Shown: positions 51,148-62,796 of the stretch, piece after piece | Numbering within the stretch: position 1 is the stretch's first letter | Layout of the letters: each line of letters begins with the position of its first letter | Assembly (NCBI GenBank): GCA_963921935.1 | Contig: OY998175.1 | Span: 224,022,517-224,086,516, forward strand | Source: Galeruca laticollis | Taxonomy: Eukaryota > Arthropoda > Insecta > Coleoptera > Chrysomelidae | Length of the DNA: 64,000 nucleotides | Direction of reading: 5' to 3' | Made by a program: the position numbers and the translations under genes | Notes under the pieces: model-generated | Databases searched by the model: none | What the model was told of the DNA's origin: nothing | Seen by the model: the letters and a program-made list of their open reading frames with translations, nothing else

Positions 51148-52414
51148 GATGGCTTCAAGTTCAAGTTTTTCTCCAATTCCTATTCAACGAGTTAGCAAAT
51201 GTGCATATTCTTTGCGGAAAAAAACATTAATCCTGAACATGATACTCTTGTGCACCAAAACCCCACAAGTTCTGTTCGCTACATAATTACGAACTGTGCT
51301 AATATGATAGGGGTAGGAGAATCAACGATTTATAGATTTATACGTGGAAGAAAATGCCGGAACTTCGGTGAACCTATTCCTCACTCGGGGATGAAACCAT
51401 TAGGATTTGACGACGATGTCAAAAATAGTGTACGTAGAATAGTGTGAGGTGTGTATTTCGCAAAAGAAATGGCAACATTGGACAAGATTGTGCAAGCCGC
51501 CTGCCACACCTATCAAGAACTAGAGTATGGGGAATTCTTCATGGAATGAACTTTCGGTGGGAAAAACAGAACATAAAATCTTTTTTTATTGACAGGCCAG
51601 ATATTGTCTGGTGGAGACGAGAATACTTATGGTCAATCCGAAAGTACCGCAACGAATGTAAGAATATTTTCTATTTGGATGAACCCAGGCTAAATGAAGG
51701 ACACACCGTAACGAAAGTCTGGCAAGATAAGAATATACTGAATTCCCGACCACCTCTCATGGAGGGTTGGTCAATAGAATCAAGACTTTTTTCTGGAAAG
51801 GAACGCAGCCTTATTATAACCCATATAGGCAGTGACAACGGATTTTTGGATCAAGGATTATTGGAATTTCAATCTAATTCAACCAAAGACTACCAAGATC
51901 GAATACATTCCCCAGAACTCTGTTATTGTAATGGATAACGCCAGCTATCATCCTCTATTAGTAGAGAAGCTTCCCACAAGTTCATGGAAAAAGCGGCGAT
52001 AATTGAGTGGTTGCAGAGTAAAGCCTTAAATTTCGATGATATAATGGTGAAAAAAGAACTTTTGCAAATTGTAAGACAGCGTAAAGCAGGAATTAAAAAA
52101 TTTCTAATCGATGAGATGGCAAAATGTGGAGGTATTATTGTACATCGCTTACCCCCTTGCCATTGTGAGCTGAACCCAATAGAGCTATATGGGCACCAGT
52201 CAAAGGTTATGTTGCCAGGAACAACAAAACTTTCAAACTTCAAGAAGTACGGCAACTTTTGATGAATTCATTGGCGAATGTGACTGCCGTAAATTTGGAA
52301 AGCGCCATAAAACATGTTATAGCTGAGGAGGCCAAACTACAGAGATCGAACCGTTAATTATTAACTTAGAACAAGAAGATTCTTCAGATTTTTGTGATGA
52401 AGAATTTGGTTAAT
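51148..52414 (+). pseudogene. IS630-Tc1-mariner transposase with wide D-E spacing (Sailor-like)
   Basis: Starts MASSSSFSPIPIQRVSK at 51148, then an HTH region in another frame (MIGVGESTIYRFI). Catalytic landmarks: IFYLDEPRLNEGHTVTKVWQ (first Asp, about 51676), SLIITHIGSDNGF, VIVMDNASYHPLL (second Asp, codon 51934-51936) and PPCHCELNPIEL (Glu, codon 52182-52184). The distance of 248 nt between the last two, with one frameshift, equals about 82 residues, much more than the 34-39 of classical Tc1/mariner. The C-terminus ends in an acidic tail with EEFG at 52414. At least four frame breaks are present. Confidence 0.8.
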
Positions 52415-52745
52415 AATGCTGTATATATTATAGTTAAAGTGATTTTCCCCTGCAATTATTTGTTATAATTTTTTCACTTTTTACAAAAATATGTGTGTAT
52501 ATAAATCTTAGTGCACAATTACCTTGTATTTGCATTATAATATTAATTATAATAAACGTTAAGTAAAAATCATAAGTAACCCATTTCTACAGCTATGTAC
52601 CGTTTGGTTACCTGCGTATGCTTTCATTTGCATTTCATTACCTATTGTTGTTTGACCGATTATCGGGTGGCCTGGTCACAATTTCTTTCTTCTTAGTCTA
52701 GATACATTGTAAAACATAAATAAGAAATAATAGTAATTTATGTAC
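52415..52745. other. Non-coding stretch between two elements
   Basis: Should include the right end of the preceding transposon; no clear inverted partner was identified. Confidence 0.3.
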
Positions 52746-52750
52746 CAAGG

Positions 52751-52849
52751 CAGTAAAGTGATTTTTTATCGAACGAGTCTGAAACTATGAGATGAGCGAG
52801 CGAAGCGAGCGAGGCAAACAGCACGCGAGTTGGTAAAGACACTTTACTG
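52751..52849. repeat. 99-bp segment bounded by CAGTAAAGTG inverted ends
   Basis: CAGTAAAGTG (52751-52760) and its complement CACTTTACTG (52840-52849) flank a block that holds GCGAGCGAAGCGAGCGAGG. It lies just left of the second tyrosine-recombinase gene and may be part of that element's terminus. Confidence 0.6.
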
Positions 52850-52940
52850 ACGTAGTACATACAAAATTTTATCGCCGACTGTTAAGAATTCAGAATATAA
52901 AAAACTGAGATATCACTCATAGCATTTTATTATGACAAAG

Positions 52941-54073
52941 TTAACAGCAAATATAGAACAAATCAGAAGTATTATAAAAATTAATACCTGAAGTGGAAGG
53001 AGTTCCAACCGAAAACATTTGAGGGTTATTATCTATATTAAAAATGTGCAAATGTCCTCTTTTAGAATTGGTGATAGTTATGTTGTCAGTTGGATCATCG
53101 CCTAAAATTTTCTTCGCAATTTTTGTTTCATAGATCACAGATTCTTCAACATAGGACTCTGCAATCGTGTCACTTTTCCACCCTCCGTGGCGTTTCAAAT
53201 TTTCTTTGCTTCCACCTGCGTTGGCAAAGAGAGTGGCGGATGTTCGATGGAAACAATGTCCCGTGTAAATTTATGGTTCAGGCAGAAACAGATATTTGGC
53301 AATTTTGCTTGGAACACTTCCGATAGTATGAATTCCAATTGGCTGAACAGTACATTTACCGTTCTTGTAGGTTAGAAAAAATCCATCGTGAGACGTGTGC
53401 TTAGAACGCAGAGAGAAATATTTATTAAATAATTCCATGGATTTCACTTTTCCTTCAAATTCTTCAGTGATTACAAATAAACGAGGCTTGTTGGTCTTTG
53501 TTTTGGGTATATGAACAACCAGAATTGTTTCTTTGTGATTTATGTCACATACTTTTAAATTCAAAAGTTCTTCACTACATAAAGCTCCAGCAATTCCAAA
53601 TTAAACACAAATCTGAAAAATGCTACATTGTATCATTTTGGTTTTGAAAAGTTTGTACAAATTACCATCATCATCAAGTAGATTTCGTCCGGTGCATCTA
53701 GTAAAAATTTAAATATGTCTTCTTGTGAAAGAGTTTTGGATTTCTTTGCAACATGATTCCTTGCTTTTTATTTTAAAAAAGCTGTAAGTTTTATATATTC
53801 ACCTATGTTGACGTCTTGCTTCACTGCAAGGGTTGCTTTAAACATGAAATAATAGGACCACATTGAAGAGGAACAATACTTTCTTGATAAATCGGAAAAA
53901 TATGCCAATAACACGTTTTCACTGCATTTCCTAACTTTGTGTCTATTGCACCACACCATAAAAATGTCGTACTGGCGATTGTATTTTTCTTTGGATTTTT
54001 CTGGCAGAAGTTCTAAAGACGTCTCTAATGACTTCAATTGAATTTCAGGAGGCGTGCACTGAATATATTCCAT
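52941..54073 (-). pseudogene. Crypton-like tyrosine recombinase, frame-broken
   Basis: ATG at 54073; the first piece to 53768 gives NRQYDIFMVWCNRHKVRKC and SSSMWSYYFMFKATL, the core-binding domain. The next reads GALCSEELLNLKVCDI at about 53590-53530 (the first catalytic Arg is normally in this block and is not seen), then DGFFLTYKNGKC. The last piece has HCFHRTSATLFANAG (about 53235-53275) and RHGGWKSDTIAESYVEES with the catalytic Tyr. Two or three shifts and a stop break it. Only weakly similar to the intact recombinase at 38945-40126. Confidence 0.75.
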
Positions 54074-54275
54074 AATTTGTTAAGAATAAATCACAAGAAA
54101 ACTATTATCGAGCCGTAATATAGGGAGAAGGGTGACACAGACAGATGACTTTCGATTATTGTCAAAGTCAGAGTACTTTACCTGCCGCATTTTACGCTAA
54201 AATGAAGTGTTTGTCCATTTCCGGAAATCAATCTGATAATTTACGGCTTTACTGACGGTTGGCGATAAAAAAAAT

Positions 54276-55655
54276 TTTGACACCCGACCTCCGTTCTCCG
54301 TTTATGATAGGCGATTTGTGCTATCAACTACTCTGAAACGAAGTATAGTTCCATTTACAACGGTAATGTTTGTCTGTAATGTATACATTTTCAATTTTAT
54401 TAAAGAAAACTATTCAATGTTAACAGTTTTACATTACTGGCCCTTTCTTAAAATGTTCAGCCTGCATCACGACGGAACCAAATTTACTTGTGTATTTCAG
54501 GTGCATACAAATTTTGGGACCGAGTTAGCAGGTTAATTTTGACCTTTTCTTTCGCGAGAGGGAATTCGCTTATTCCGCACAAGATACATTCTTTGTTGGA
54601 GCATTAGTATTGTTGAGAATGATGACATTAAAAGACTATTTGATTTTACTTCAGAACCAGTAAAACTTCTCTTTGAAACACACTGTATAAGAATTTCATC
54701 CATTCACTTGTTCGAACTCCATTATACAAACAATCTTTTTGAAATTTCAATCCTTCAACAATTTACTCAGATTTCCATAGACGTTAGCAGAAAATATCGA
54801 TCGATTATTTAATGGTGTATACCCAACCCTGATTTTGGCAGAAGTATACGGTCCCTAGAGTATATTCAGTAACCTCCGTTATCTGTATTAATAGTTGGAC
54901 GATAATATCGATACCACCTGAAAATTTTATCGCAATCACTTTGTGTTTAGTTAGCGACCCACCGATACGAAATATGTGACCTGTTTGTGGCACTAATTAA
55001 ATCTGTGTCTGAATTGTTGAACAAACTGAGGAATAACTTTCATCGCGTTTGTTATTAATATGTAAACTGATCACTGATCATGCTTGTGATGCATAAAGTG
55101 AATGGTGATGAAGAAAAATTTGGCATCGTATTCATATACGGTAGATATGTTTTTAAAGTTATCTACTATTAAATGAACTGATTCGTTATTCAAGTTCGAG
55201 AAGAAAAGTTCGTCCGATTTTAAATCCGACAGTTTTTGGATTTTGTCACTTTTGGAAATAACACCCAGTACCTGGTAGACTAAACAAAAGTAGGTCACAG
55301 TTTTAAAAATGTGTTATTAATTATTTAAAAAGCATTGCGTAGATTAAACATAACCAAGGTGAAACGAAGAGAAAAAATAAACAACACACTCAGCATCTTT
55401 CTAGAGAGAACACTTTCTTGGGTCGGAGAATATAATTTTTCGGAGAGTTGGTTCTCGCGCCAGCAAAGCGAATGGTTGAGTGAGTTAGAGTGGAAGTCAA
55501 AAAGAGAATTATATTATTTTGATATAGACATGTAGATGATATATAAGCTTGTTTTGTAGGTAGTGCAAGACAATTAAATGTATCAATGTCTGTGGATATG
55601 GTGTACACACTAGATGTAACTGTTTTCATTCAGTTTTTTAATTTTGAGTGAATTT
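54276..55655. other. Non-coding stretch
   Basis: Short open frames on both strands without recognisable domains. Confidence 0.35.
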
Positions 55656-55660
55656 ACATC

Positions 55661-55889
55661 ATGTGAATTATAATTTTACACCCTTCCAATAGGGTATTTT
55701 AATGTTTTTATTCCAATGACTCAATCATAACAATGATTTTATCTTGAGCATTGTTTTTAATCAACTTGATGGCTTTGACACCTACTTTTTTAAATGACGA
55801 CGGCTTTGATAATGGCTTAATAGCCGAAAGCGCTTAGCTGGAAAGTAATAAACTAATACACACTGAGTATTCGTCGTTTTCATTCACTC
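55661..55889 (+). repeat. PLE terminal segment with covarying hairpin
   Basis: Similar to 601-888. The hairpin here is GGCT (55814-55817), loop TAAT, AGCC (55822-55825), then GAAA (55826-55829). Compared with GGCC/GGCC at 815-826, one base pair has changed on both sides, keeping the stem. It ends in CATTCACTC at 55889. Confidence 0.6.
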
Positions 55890-55904
55890 AATTAAATGTA
55901 TTCC

Positions 55905-56046
55905 ATATAATTCAATATACCCCATGCCACATAAATTACCAGCATATAATTCAATGATACATAGAGCGTTTTCAGTTCCTATGAACAAATATTATTTTGA
56001 TAGAGAAATTAATACAATTAAACCAATAGCAACATCCAACGGTGGT
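55905..56046 (+). pseudogene. PLE ORF fragment (between RT and GIY-YIG)
   Basis: Matches 60505-60645 closely, including CATATAATTCAATGATACAT and the segment AATAGCAACATCCAACGGT. It follows the terminal segment directly, as in the head-to-tail partial tandem copies typical of PLE insertions. It ends at 56046. Confidence 0.75.
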
Positions 56047-56436
56047 GATTAGAAGTAACCCACTATGCAAATAAATGTTACAGTTATGTTAATTCAACAT
56101 AACATTGTGATAACATTGTGATAATGTTTCTCCTATTTTCCTCTTGTTTTCATCACATGTATATCTATACAACCGCTTATGCCCAGCTTAGGGCTGTTAA
56201 CTTTTGTGTTGTTAAAACTTAACTTCTCAGCGATGTTAAAGTGCTGCCTTTTTACATTACTGTAACGTTACTAGAACTTCTTCAAAAGGAAGTCTTTATA
56301 ACGAACTAAACATCTTACCAATGATTTGAATGCAACATTTCAAAAACAATATTAGATGTTGTATGGACATTACTTAAACCTGTAAATAATATACCTAGAT
56401 GACATCCTATAGATGTTTCTGTGCCTAATCAGCAAA
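56047..56436. other. Non-coding stretch
   Basis: Nothing recognised. Confidence 0.35.
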
Positions 56437-56438
56437 TA

Positions 56439-57489
56439 CAGGGTGAACAACTAAGAACGCCGGCTGTCGGCCATATTTAAAAAAAATGGTCATGATACAA
56501 CTTTAAAAAAATACCTTCAGGAAAATGACTCCGAAAAATCGCTGGAAAAATTTTTTTTGTTCCTCAAATATCTGCTAGGGCTTAAAAATATAATACTGTG
56601 ATTATCTCCAAAAAAGACATACTGAAGGTATCTTAAAAATACAATTTTTAATATATTGATGAGATTATGAAAAAATTTTGTTAGGCACTTCTTGTCCTTA
56701 TTCTTCAAGTAAGGGGTGGGGAAGGTTCAAACTTGTTAAAAACAAGTATCATCAGTACTTTTTTGTTTTTTAACCGATATCAATGTTTTTAGCGTCATTT
56801 AAAAGAGTTTTTTCTCTTTAATAAGATATGCTTTATAAAAATAACAGAATTGAAAAAATGTGTCAACGCCATGTCAAAAATTCGACAATTTTCCCATTTT
56901 TCTCTGAAATTTCAAATGCAATGAGGCATTTTTTAAATTCTGATAAAAAGGGGTTAAAAAATAAGAATTTAGTGAAAACCGCAAGCTTAAATCTTAATTC
57001 TACTCCAAGATATAAGATTTACGATATCAGTTTAAAAGATAAAATAAAAATCCATTTTACATTTGAAATTTCCGAGCAGATACAAAATTATCTAATTTTG
57101 TTATCAATCTTATTGAATAGAAAACACTCTTTTAAATGAAGCTAAAATCATTAATATCGGTTAAAAAATTAAGAAGTTATACATTTGTTCATAAGTTTGA
57201 ACCTTCCCACTTGAAGATTAATGGCAAAAAATGTTTAATAAAATATTCTCATGATCTCATTAAAATTTCACAAATTGTATTTTTAGGACACCTTTAGTAT
57301 ATTATTTTGGAAATAATCACAGTATTATGTTTTCGAGTGTTCATTCCACGCCTAGCGGATATTTTAGAGATTGCAAAATATTTTCAGGCGATTTTCCAGG
57401 ATCATCTACCCAAAAGTATTTTTTTTGAAAGTTGTACCATGATTCTTTTCTGAGATATGGCCTACAGCCGTTCTTAGTTGTTCACCCTG
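56439..57489. mobile_element. 1.05-kb foldback element with TA duplication
   Basis: Starts CAGGGTGAACAACTAAGAAC and ends with the complement GTTCTTAGTTGTTCACCCTG, flanked by TA (56437-56438 and 57490-57491). The arms can be followed inward for more than 400 bp each with moderate divergence. This includes matching blocks around TAATACTGTGATTAT, AAGGTTCAAACTT, TTTTTTAACCGATAT and AAGATTTA/CTTAAAT in the centre. An open frame at 56828-57139 lies in the arms and centre and is unlikely to be a gene. TA target use suggests a Tc1/mariner-mobilised MITE. Confidence 0.88.
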
Positions 57490-57491
57490 TA

Positions 57492-58794
57492 CATTTAAAA
57501 TGAGATAGCAAAAAAAGGAACGCATTCAGTGAAAGCAAGTAATATAAAAAGGTATATTATTCTGTAGTTGCCATAACGTAACGTACTTGAAACTGAATTA
57601 ATAAAGTTTAACGGATACACATACATTACAGCTAGTTTACAGAAAATTTATTAGAATAGTTTTTCAATAACATTAAAAAAGCTAATAAAAATTTTACACC
57701 ATAAAGATTTCATGAACATTACAGTAAATCAACAGAAATCCAATTTGATTCAAGAATATTCTATCGTTTCCGCTGTTTCGAGTGTCTCAATCATTCCATA
57801 ACGTATCCTTATCTGTGAAACCTTTAAAGGTGTTCTGAACACAGCTGAAAAAACAATTACTTTAGATGAAATTGTGCTCATGGAGACCTTTAAACAGAAC
57901 ATCAAAAACTACATCAATCTAGATTTTCGGCCCATCGACCGGGACCCATTTCCATAAAAAACATGCGGTGTTCTTCAAAGGAATAATAACATATTTTATT
58001 TCGAGAAGTGACTTTTCATGATTTACCTTCTATTACATGGCTCACTTCATTTGGCAGGTAAATTCAGGTGTGCTATGAAAATTCATACTTCTTTTCTGTA
58101 TAAAATAATATACTATTCTCATCTTGTTATTTTCATCCTGGATCATATTTTATATTAACATCATGGAATTGTAACTTAATGAAAACTAAGCAATATTAAT
58201 ACCCAGTATACAAAAAACCTAATTATGAAGAAGAGATATGAACACATTATTAAGTTAAATGGGTTTATAATCAATTGTATCCAATTGAGTATCCAATAGT
58301 TGTGTTTCTACAATAATAAATAATTGAATTCTGTTTGTTCATTGGAGCATTCAGTGTCATGAGTTAAAAATTTTTCAACTAGATAAATATACTATTGTAA
58401 GGGACAGTTTTCACTTGAGCTTATTGATTGTATACAGTGTATTTTTCAATGAAAAGCTTTTTAACAGAAATTTCCGTTTTTCAAGTCTCAAACAGTCACT
58501 AATTGTTCACAAGAATTGTTAGTATTAATGTTAAAATTTTCTAAACCTGCAAAACTATAATGATGGCTATGACTACTACTATTGCTACTACTACAAAAAC
58601 TAGAAATACTTGATTCAATATTTTTTGTACTGTTTAATACAATGTCTGTATCAGACTATCTGAAATAGTTACTCCCCTTCCTTTACATAATTACCATCTA
58701 TTTTATTTTTATTTTATTTATGTAAGCAGTCTCTGAAATATCTTGAACAATTAACATATTTTCTTCTAGATCCAAATCTCTGCCAACATATCTA
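57492..58794. other. Non-coding stretch
   Basis: AT-rich; a (ACT)n-like tract near 58565-58600. Nothing else recognised. Confidence 0.35.
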
Positions 58795-59159
58795 TAATAA
58801 TAATTTAAATGGAGGCAAATTGTTTTCAAATTATATACATAATAAAAATATTTAGATTGGCATATTTATAGTAGTCATGGAAAACATTTTTCTAGATTTA
58901 GTCTGTTAATAAGTCATATTAAAGTTACTATATTATAAGATGTTTATTAGACTTTTGTTATTTTTGAATAGAATGATAGTAAATCAATAAAAATAGTTCT
59001 ACTCTGTACTGTCTTGATTTAATTTTTCTTCTTTCTTGTCAAATTATAATAAATAACTGTAAATCGAATTTAGATTTTGAATATCAGTTCTTTAATTTCA
59101 ACAATTCTTCTCTTGAGAAACAAATGTCATTTCCAGGAAAATCCTTTTAGAGTAGTTGT
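58795..59159. repeat. Left arm of large inverted repeat around PLE copy
   Basis: Pairs with 61648-62033 in reverse: for example ATTATAAGATGTTTATTAGACTTTT here and its complement at about 61850-61880, and GGAAAATCCTTTTAGAGTAG here against its complement near 61650-61675. Divergence is moderate, about 15-20 percent by eye. Confidence 0.85.
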
Positions 59160-59199
59160 GATCCTTATACTATATATATTCATATATAGTATAAGGATC
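59160..59199. repeat. 18-bp hairpin at inner edge of left arm
   Basis: GATCCTTATACTATATAT, loop ATTC, then the exact complement. It lies directly inside the left arm. Confidence 0.9.
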
Positions 59200-60004
59200 A
59201 ATTTCATTCGATTTCAATTGGTAGAACTGTTTTGTTAGTTGAACAAACACAACATAAAATTCAATACTCTAAACATCATAAAACTGTAAGTACCTTCATA
59301 ACAACACACTTTGCACCACGATTTGAAAACCTTTCAGACACTAATTTTACAGACAGTGACATAGAATTTCTAAATAAAGGTTTAAAGTAAAGCATACCAC
59401 AAAAATTTACGAATAATATCAAACAAATTATAGCTACAGAGTCAGAAACAGCTTTAAAATCTAATTCAAATTATTTTCTTTATGAGAAATTAAAAATTTC
59501 CAATTTAATCAAAAATATTGAACCTTCAAAAGTTAAAAGTCAAACAAAAAATGGCATAACAGTTTAAAATGCAATCAAAAAGAAAGTAGAAGATAATAAC
59601 CTAACAATTACAAAATCTGATAAGGGGAACACAACTGTCATATTGACAACTGAAAATTATAATTCAAAAATATATAAGTTTATAGAATCTAGCGATGTAA
59701 AAGGTCTTAGAGCAGACCCTACAAAGATGTTTTCTAATAATATAAGGGATTTGTTAATAATTCAAATTATCTTTTAAGTGATTACGAGAAGAGGTCTATC
59801 ATAAATAAGAATCCTCATTGTCCACAATTATATGGAACCGTTAAATTAAATAAAATAACGAAATCAATTAGACCTGTAGTTTCTTATGTTAGTAATCCTA
59901 ATAATATATTGGCGAAGAAGCTTAACAATATACTTATTAGTTACTGATATGCATCTAAATACAAAACTAGAAATTCAATACAACTAATCAAAAAATTAAA
60001 AGCA

Positions 60005-60525
60005 TTGAACTTACAAGATAATTCTAAGCTTATTTCAGTTGACGTTACTAATATGTTCACTAAAATTCCTATTAAAGAATATCTAATACTTGTAAGAAAA
60101 TTACTAGAGGATAAAAATATTAATCCAGGAATAATATCAGATATACTTAATTTATTTGAAGTATGTATTAATCAGAATTATTATTATATAAAGGTTTACC
60201 AATGGGAAGCCCTATATCACCTATTTTGGCAAACATTTTTATGGACAGTTTAGAACGAAAAATCTTTGAAAGTAATACTTCCAAAAATGTTTTATTTTGG
60301 TATAGATATGTAGATGACATATTAGCTTATTTTATAGGTAGTGAACCACAGTTAGATCTATTTTTCAAACACATTAATAACTTACACCCAAAAATTAAAT
60401 TTACATTAGAAGTTGAAGAAAATAACTCAATCAATTTTCTTGATATGAAAATTCAAAGAGTTAATAATGTACTTGATTATTCAATTAACCGAAAACCAAC
60501 ACACACCTCATGTCACATAAAATAG
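60005..60525 (+). pseudogene. PLE reverse transcriptase domain
   Basis: KLISVDVTNMFTKIPIKEYL carries motif A in PLE style. After one shift at about 60190, MGSPISPILANIFMDSLER (motif B) and WYRYVDDILAYF (motif C, YVDD) follow, then NSINFLDMKI and RKPTHTS, the PLE thumb motifs. Only one frameshift separates motif A from B. PLE RTs are telomerase-like. Confidence 0.92.
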
Positions 60526-60869
60526 CGGCATATAATTCAATGATACATAGAGCATTTTCAGTTCCTATGAACAAATGTAATTTTGATAGAGAGATTAATA
60601 CAATTAGACAAATAGCAACATCCAACGGTTATCCATTACATATGATAAATAGGATAATTAATAAAAAAGAGGAAAAAGTGGCATTATAACTAATATTTCC
60701 TAAACAAACTGAAGAAATAAAAACTTATAAAACTATCACATATGCAGGGAATATTTCTAATAATATTTCAAAGATAATATCTTTAGCAACGAATACAACA
60801 ATTCCTTTTAAAACAGAAAGTGATGTTAGTAAAAAATTGTTGAATGTCAAAACAAAAATAACACCATAG

Positions 60870-61204
60870 AAATCAGGTATATATAAACTCAAATGTCCAG
60901 AATGTAATGCTGTCTATTTGGGTAAGACCTTTCGAAATTTTGAAATCCGATACAGTGAACACTTACGAGCATACAAATTAAAACAACCAGATAAACCCCA
61001 CTACGCAAAACATCTACTTGACATCAATCATTCATTGACCCCTAACACAGAACTAGAAGAACTACATATTTGTGATGAGAAACAAGAACTGGATTTTCTT
61101 GAAGAGTTGGAAATTAGAAGACACTTAAGAAACCCACAATATGAAGTCGTCAATGAACAGATGAACCTAGGGAGTTCTCCACTAATAAACTGTCTTCTTA
61201 AGTG
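60870..61204 (+). pseudogene. PLE GIY-YIG endonuclease domain
   Basis: Codons from 60876 give SGIYKLKCPECNAVYLGKT, the GIY and YIG (here YLG) motifs enclosing the CPEC zinc pair, then FRNFEIRYSEHLRAYK with the catalytic Arg, and further HLLDINHS (His residues) and LEELEIRRHLRNPQ (catalytic Glu). All main residues are present. Stops near 60690 and 60870 separate it from RT. The domain nicks target DNA during PLE insertion. Confidence 0.92.
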
Positions 61205-61340
61205 ATAATTGTAAAGATCAGCAGATATAGTTTTCCTAGTTTTCTATATCATTGCACAGGTATACTGATCTTAATTGGAAAAATGATATTCAGGATATCA
61301 CCATAGGGATAATAATATCTAAGCTTCAATATTTGTGATA

Positions 61341-61647
61341 TCACATCTGCTTCTCTTTTATATTAAGCTCTCTAATGTATGTTAAAAATGCAAAAATGAT
61401 GTTAGTTATATTTGTATACGTTATATTTTCTGCGTTATCAGTTACTAAATTAGGTTCTTTTGTTATTTGTATTAAATGAAGAGTATTAAACAATATTTTC
61501 TTTACCAATGCTTTAGGATAACCATTAATATGTAAATCTGTTGATGTGGGTCAGATTTCCTAAAAAATATCTAAGTAATTAGTTTTACATAAGAGCGACT
61601 TAGGATTATATTCAGAGAGGTCAGCTTTAGCTTTCTGTGTAAAGACG
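61341..61647. other. Non-coding stretch between PLE and right arm
   Basis: A minus-strand similarity to PLE sequence is possible but not clear. Confidence 0.3.
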
Positions 61648-62033
61648 ACAACTACTCTAAAAGGATTTGCCTGGAAATGGCATTTATTTCTCAAGACGAT
61701 AATTGTTCAAATAAAAGAACTCACATTCAAAATCTAAATTCAATTTACAGTTATTTATTATCATTTGACAAAAATGAAAACAAATTAATTCAAGAAATTA
61801 CAGAGGGGAATTCTTTTCATTGATTTTCTATCATTCCATTTAAAAATAAGAAAAGTCTAATAAACATCTTATAATACATTAATTTCACTATCACTTTCTG
61901 AAAACAATATTTTCCATGGCTACTATATATTGTCATAAACTGCAAATATATCAATTTAAATATGTTTATTATTCACATAGTTTTTGAACAATAACAATAA
62001 TTGTCTCCATTTATATAAATATTATAGATATGT
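61648..62033. repeat. Right arm of large inverted repeat around PLE copy
   Basis: Reverse partner of 58795-59159; see there. Confidence 0.85.
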
Positions 62034-62344
62034 GAACAACCTCAATTAGTGTAAGTGAAAATTTTTACTTATTTCAAATTTCTCTATGTATCTCTTGTAG
62101 TTTCTTAGAAAATGGTTGAATCAAATTACCGATAGCTTAGAATAAACTAAACAGAGTTTTCTTTCTCACATTGCCGCATTCCCCACAAAAAACGTTTACC
62201 ATAAATAAGGTTTCAAATATAGAAGTATGATTTGCAAGTAAAGTATAAACCAAGCAAATAAATGCTCTTATCAAATGCAATGTCCAAAAATTTATACTGA
62301 TTTTAGACCAGCTAGCAGACATTGAAACACATCATTTAGGTATG

Positions 62345-62796
62345 GTAGTATCTAGTTTACACATGACAAATATTAAATTAGGGTCATTCATTAAAGAAAC
62401 AGAGCAATGTCCTGAATTAGCATTATTAAAAAAAAGTCATTGTTGAAGGGTGGCCATATCACAAACCGGAGATATTAAAAACTTATATAAATTATAAGAA
62501 GTATTATTTGTAGGACAAGGGCTAGTATTTCGTAATACAGCAGTGGTTGTACCGGTTGAGGTAAAAAAAGATTTGTTAGAATGTTAATCAATTAGGAGTT
62601 GAAAAGTGCAAAGCGAGAACTAGAGATATATTGTTAAGGCCTTTCATTAGTAATGCCTTTTCTAATTTAAATTCTAAATGTGACATTCGTACTAGATTTA
62701 TGAAAACTAATTCTAGAGAACCAATGATTTTACGAGATCAACCGTGTAAACCATGGGAGATTTTGGGTAGTGATGTTATTATTTATTAGTAATAGA
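62345..62796 (+). pseudogene. Gypsy integrase N-terminal region, left part of split copy
   Basis: Codons with shifts give ETEQCPELALLKK, GLVFRNTAVVVPVEVKKDLL, then EKCKARTRDIL (zinc domain), and EPMILRDQPCKPWEILGSDV (start of the core) with YLLVID before the break at 62796. It matches Gypsy K02A2.6-like pol. It resumes after an 837-bp insertion. Confidence 0.75.

Larger units (their letters stand above)
52751..54275 (-). mobile_element. Tyrosine-recombinase (Crypton-like) element with similar inverted ends
   Basis: The gene at 52941-54073 lies between two related ends. On the left are CAGTAAAG (52751) and TTTTATCGCCGACTGT (about 52868). On the right, reversed, are GTCAGTAAAG and TTTATCGCCAACCGT (about 54247-54275). 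Cryptons are usually described without terminal inverted repeats, so this relation needs testing. Limits are approximate. Confidence 0.5.
59280..61340 (+). mobile_element. Penelope-like element copy (best preserved)
   Basis: Contains, in order, the N-terminal region (59280-59540), the T-KSDKGNTT block (59610-59650), RT motifs (60005-60525), a GIY-YIG endonuclease (60880-61204) and a 3' UTR (61205-61340). This is the standard PLE order. Stops (for example 59388, 59764, 59948) and shifts interrupt the ORF. It lies between the inverted arms at 58795-59159 and 61648-62033. Confidence 0.9.

Noticed and set aside
56828..57139. 103-codon open frame in the foldback element
   Set aside because: It spans the arm and centre of a palindromic element and has no recognisable domain.
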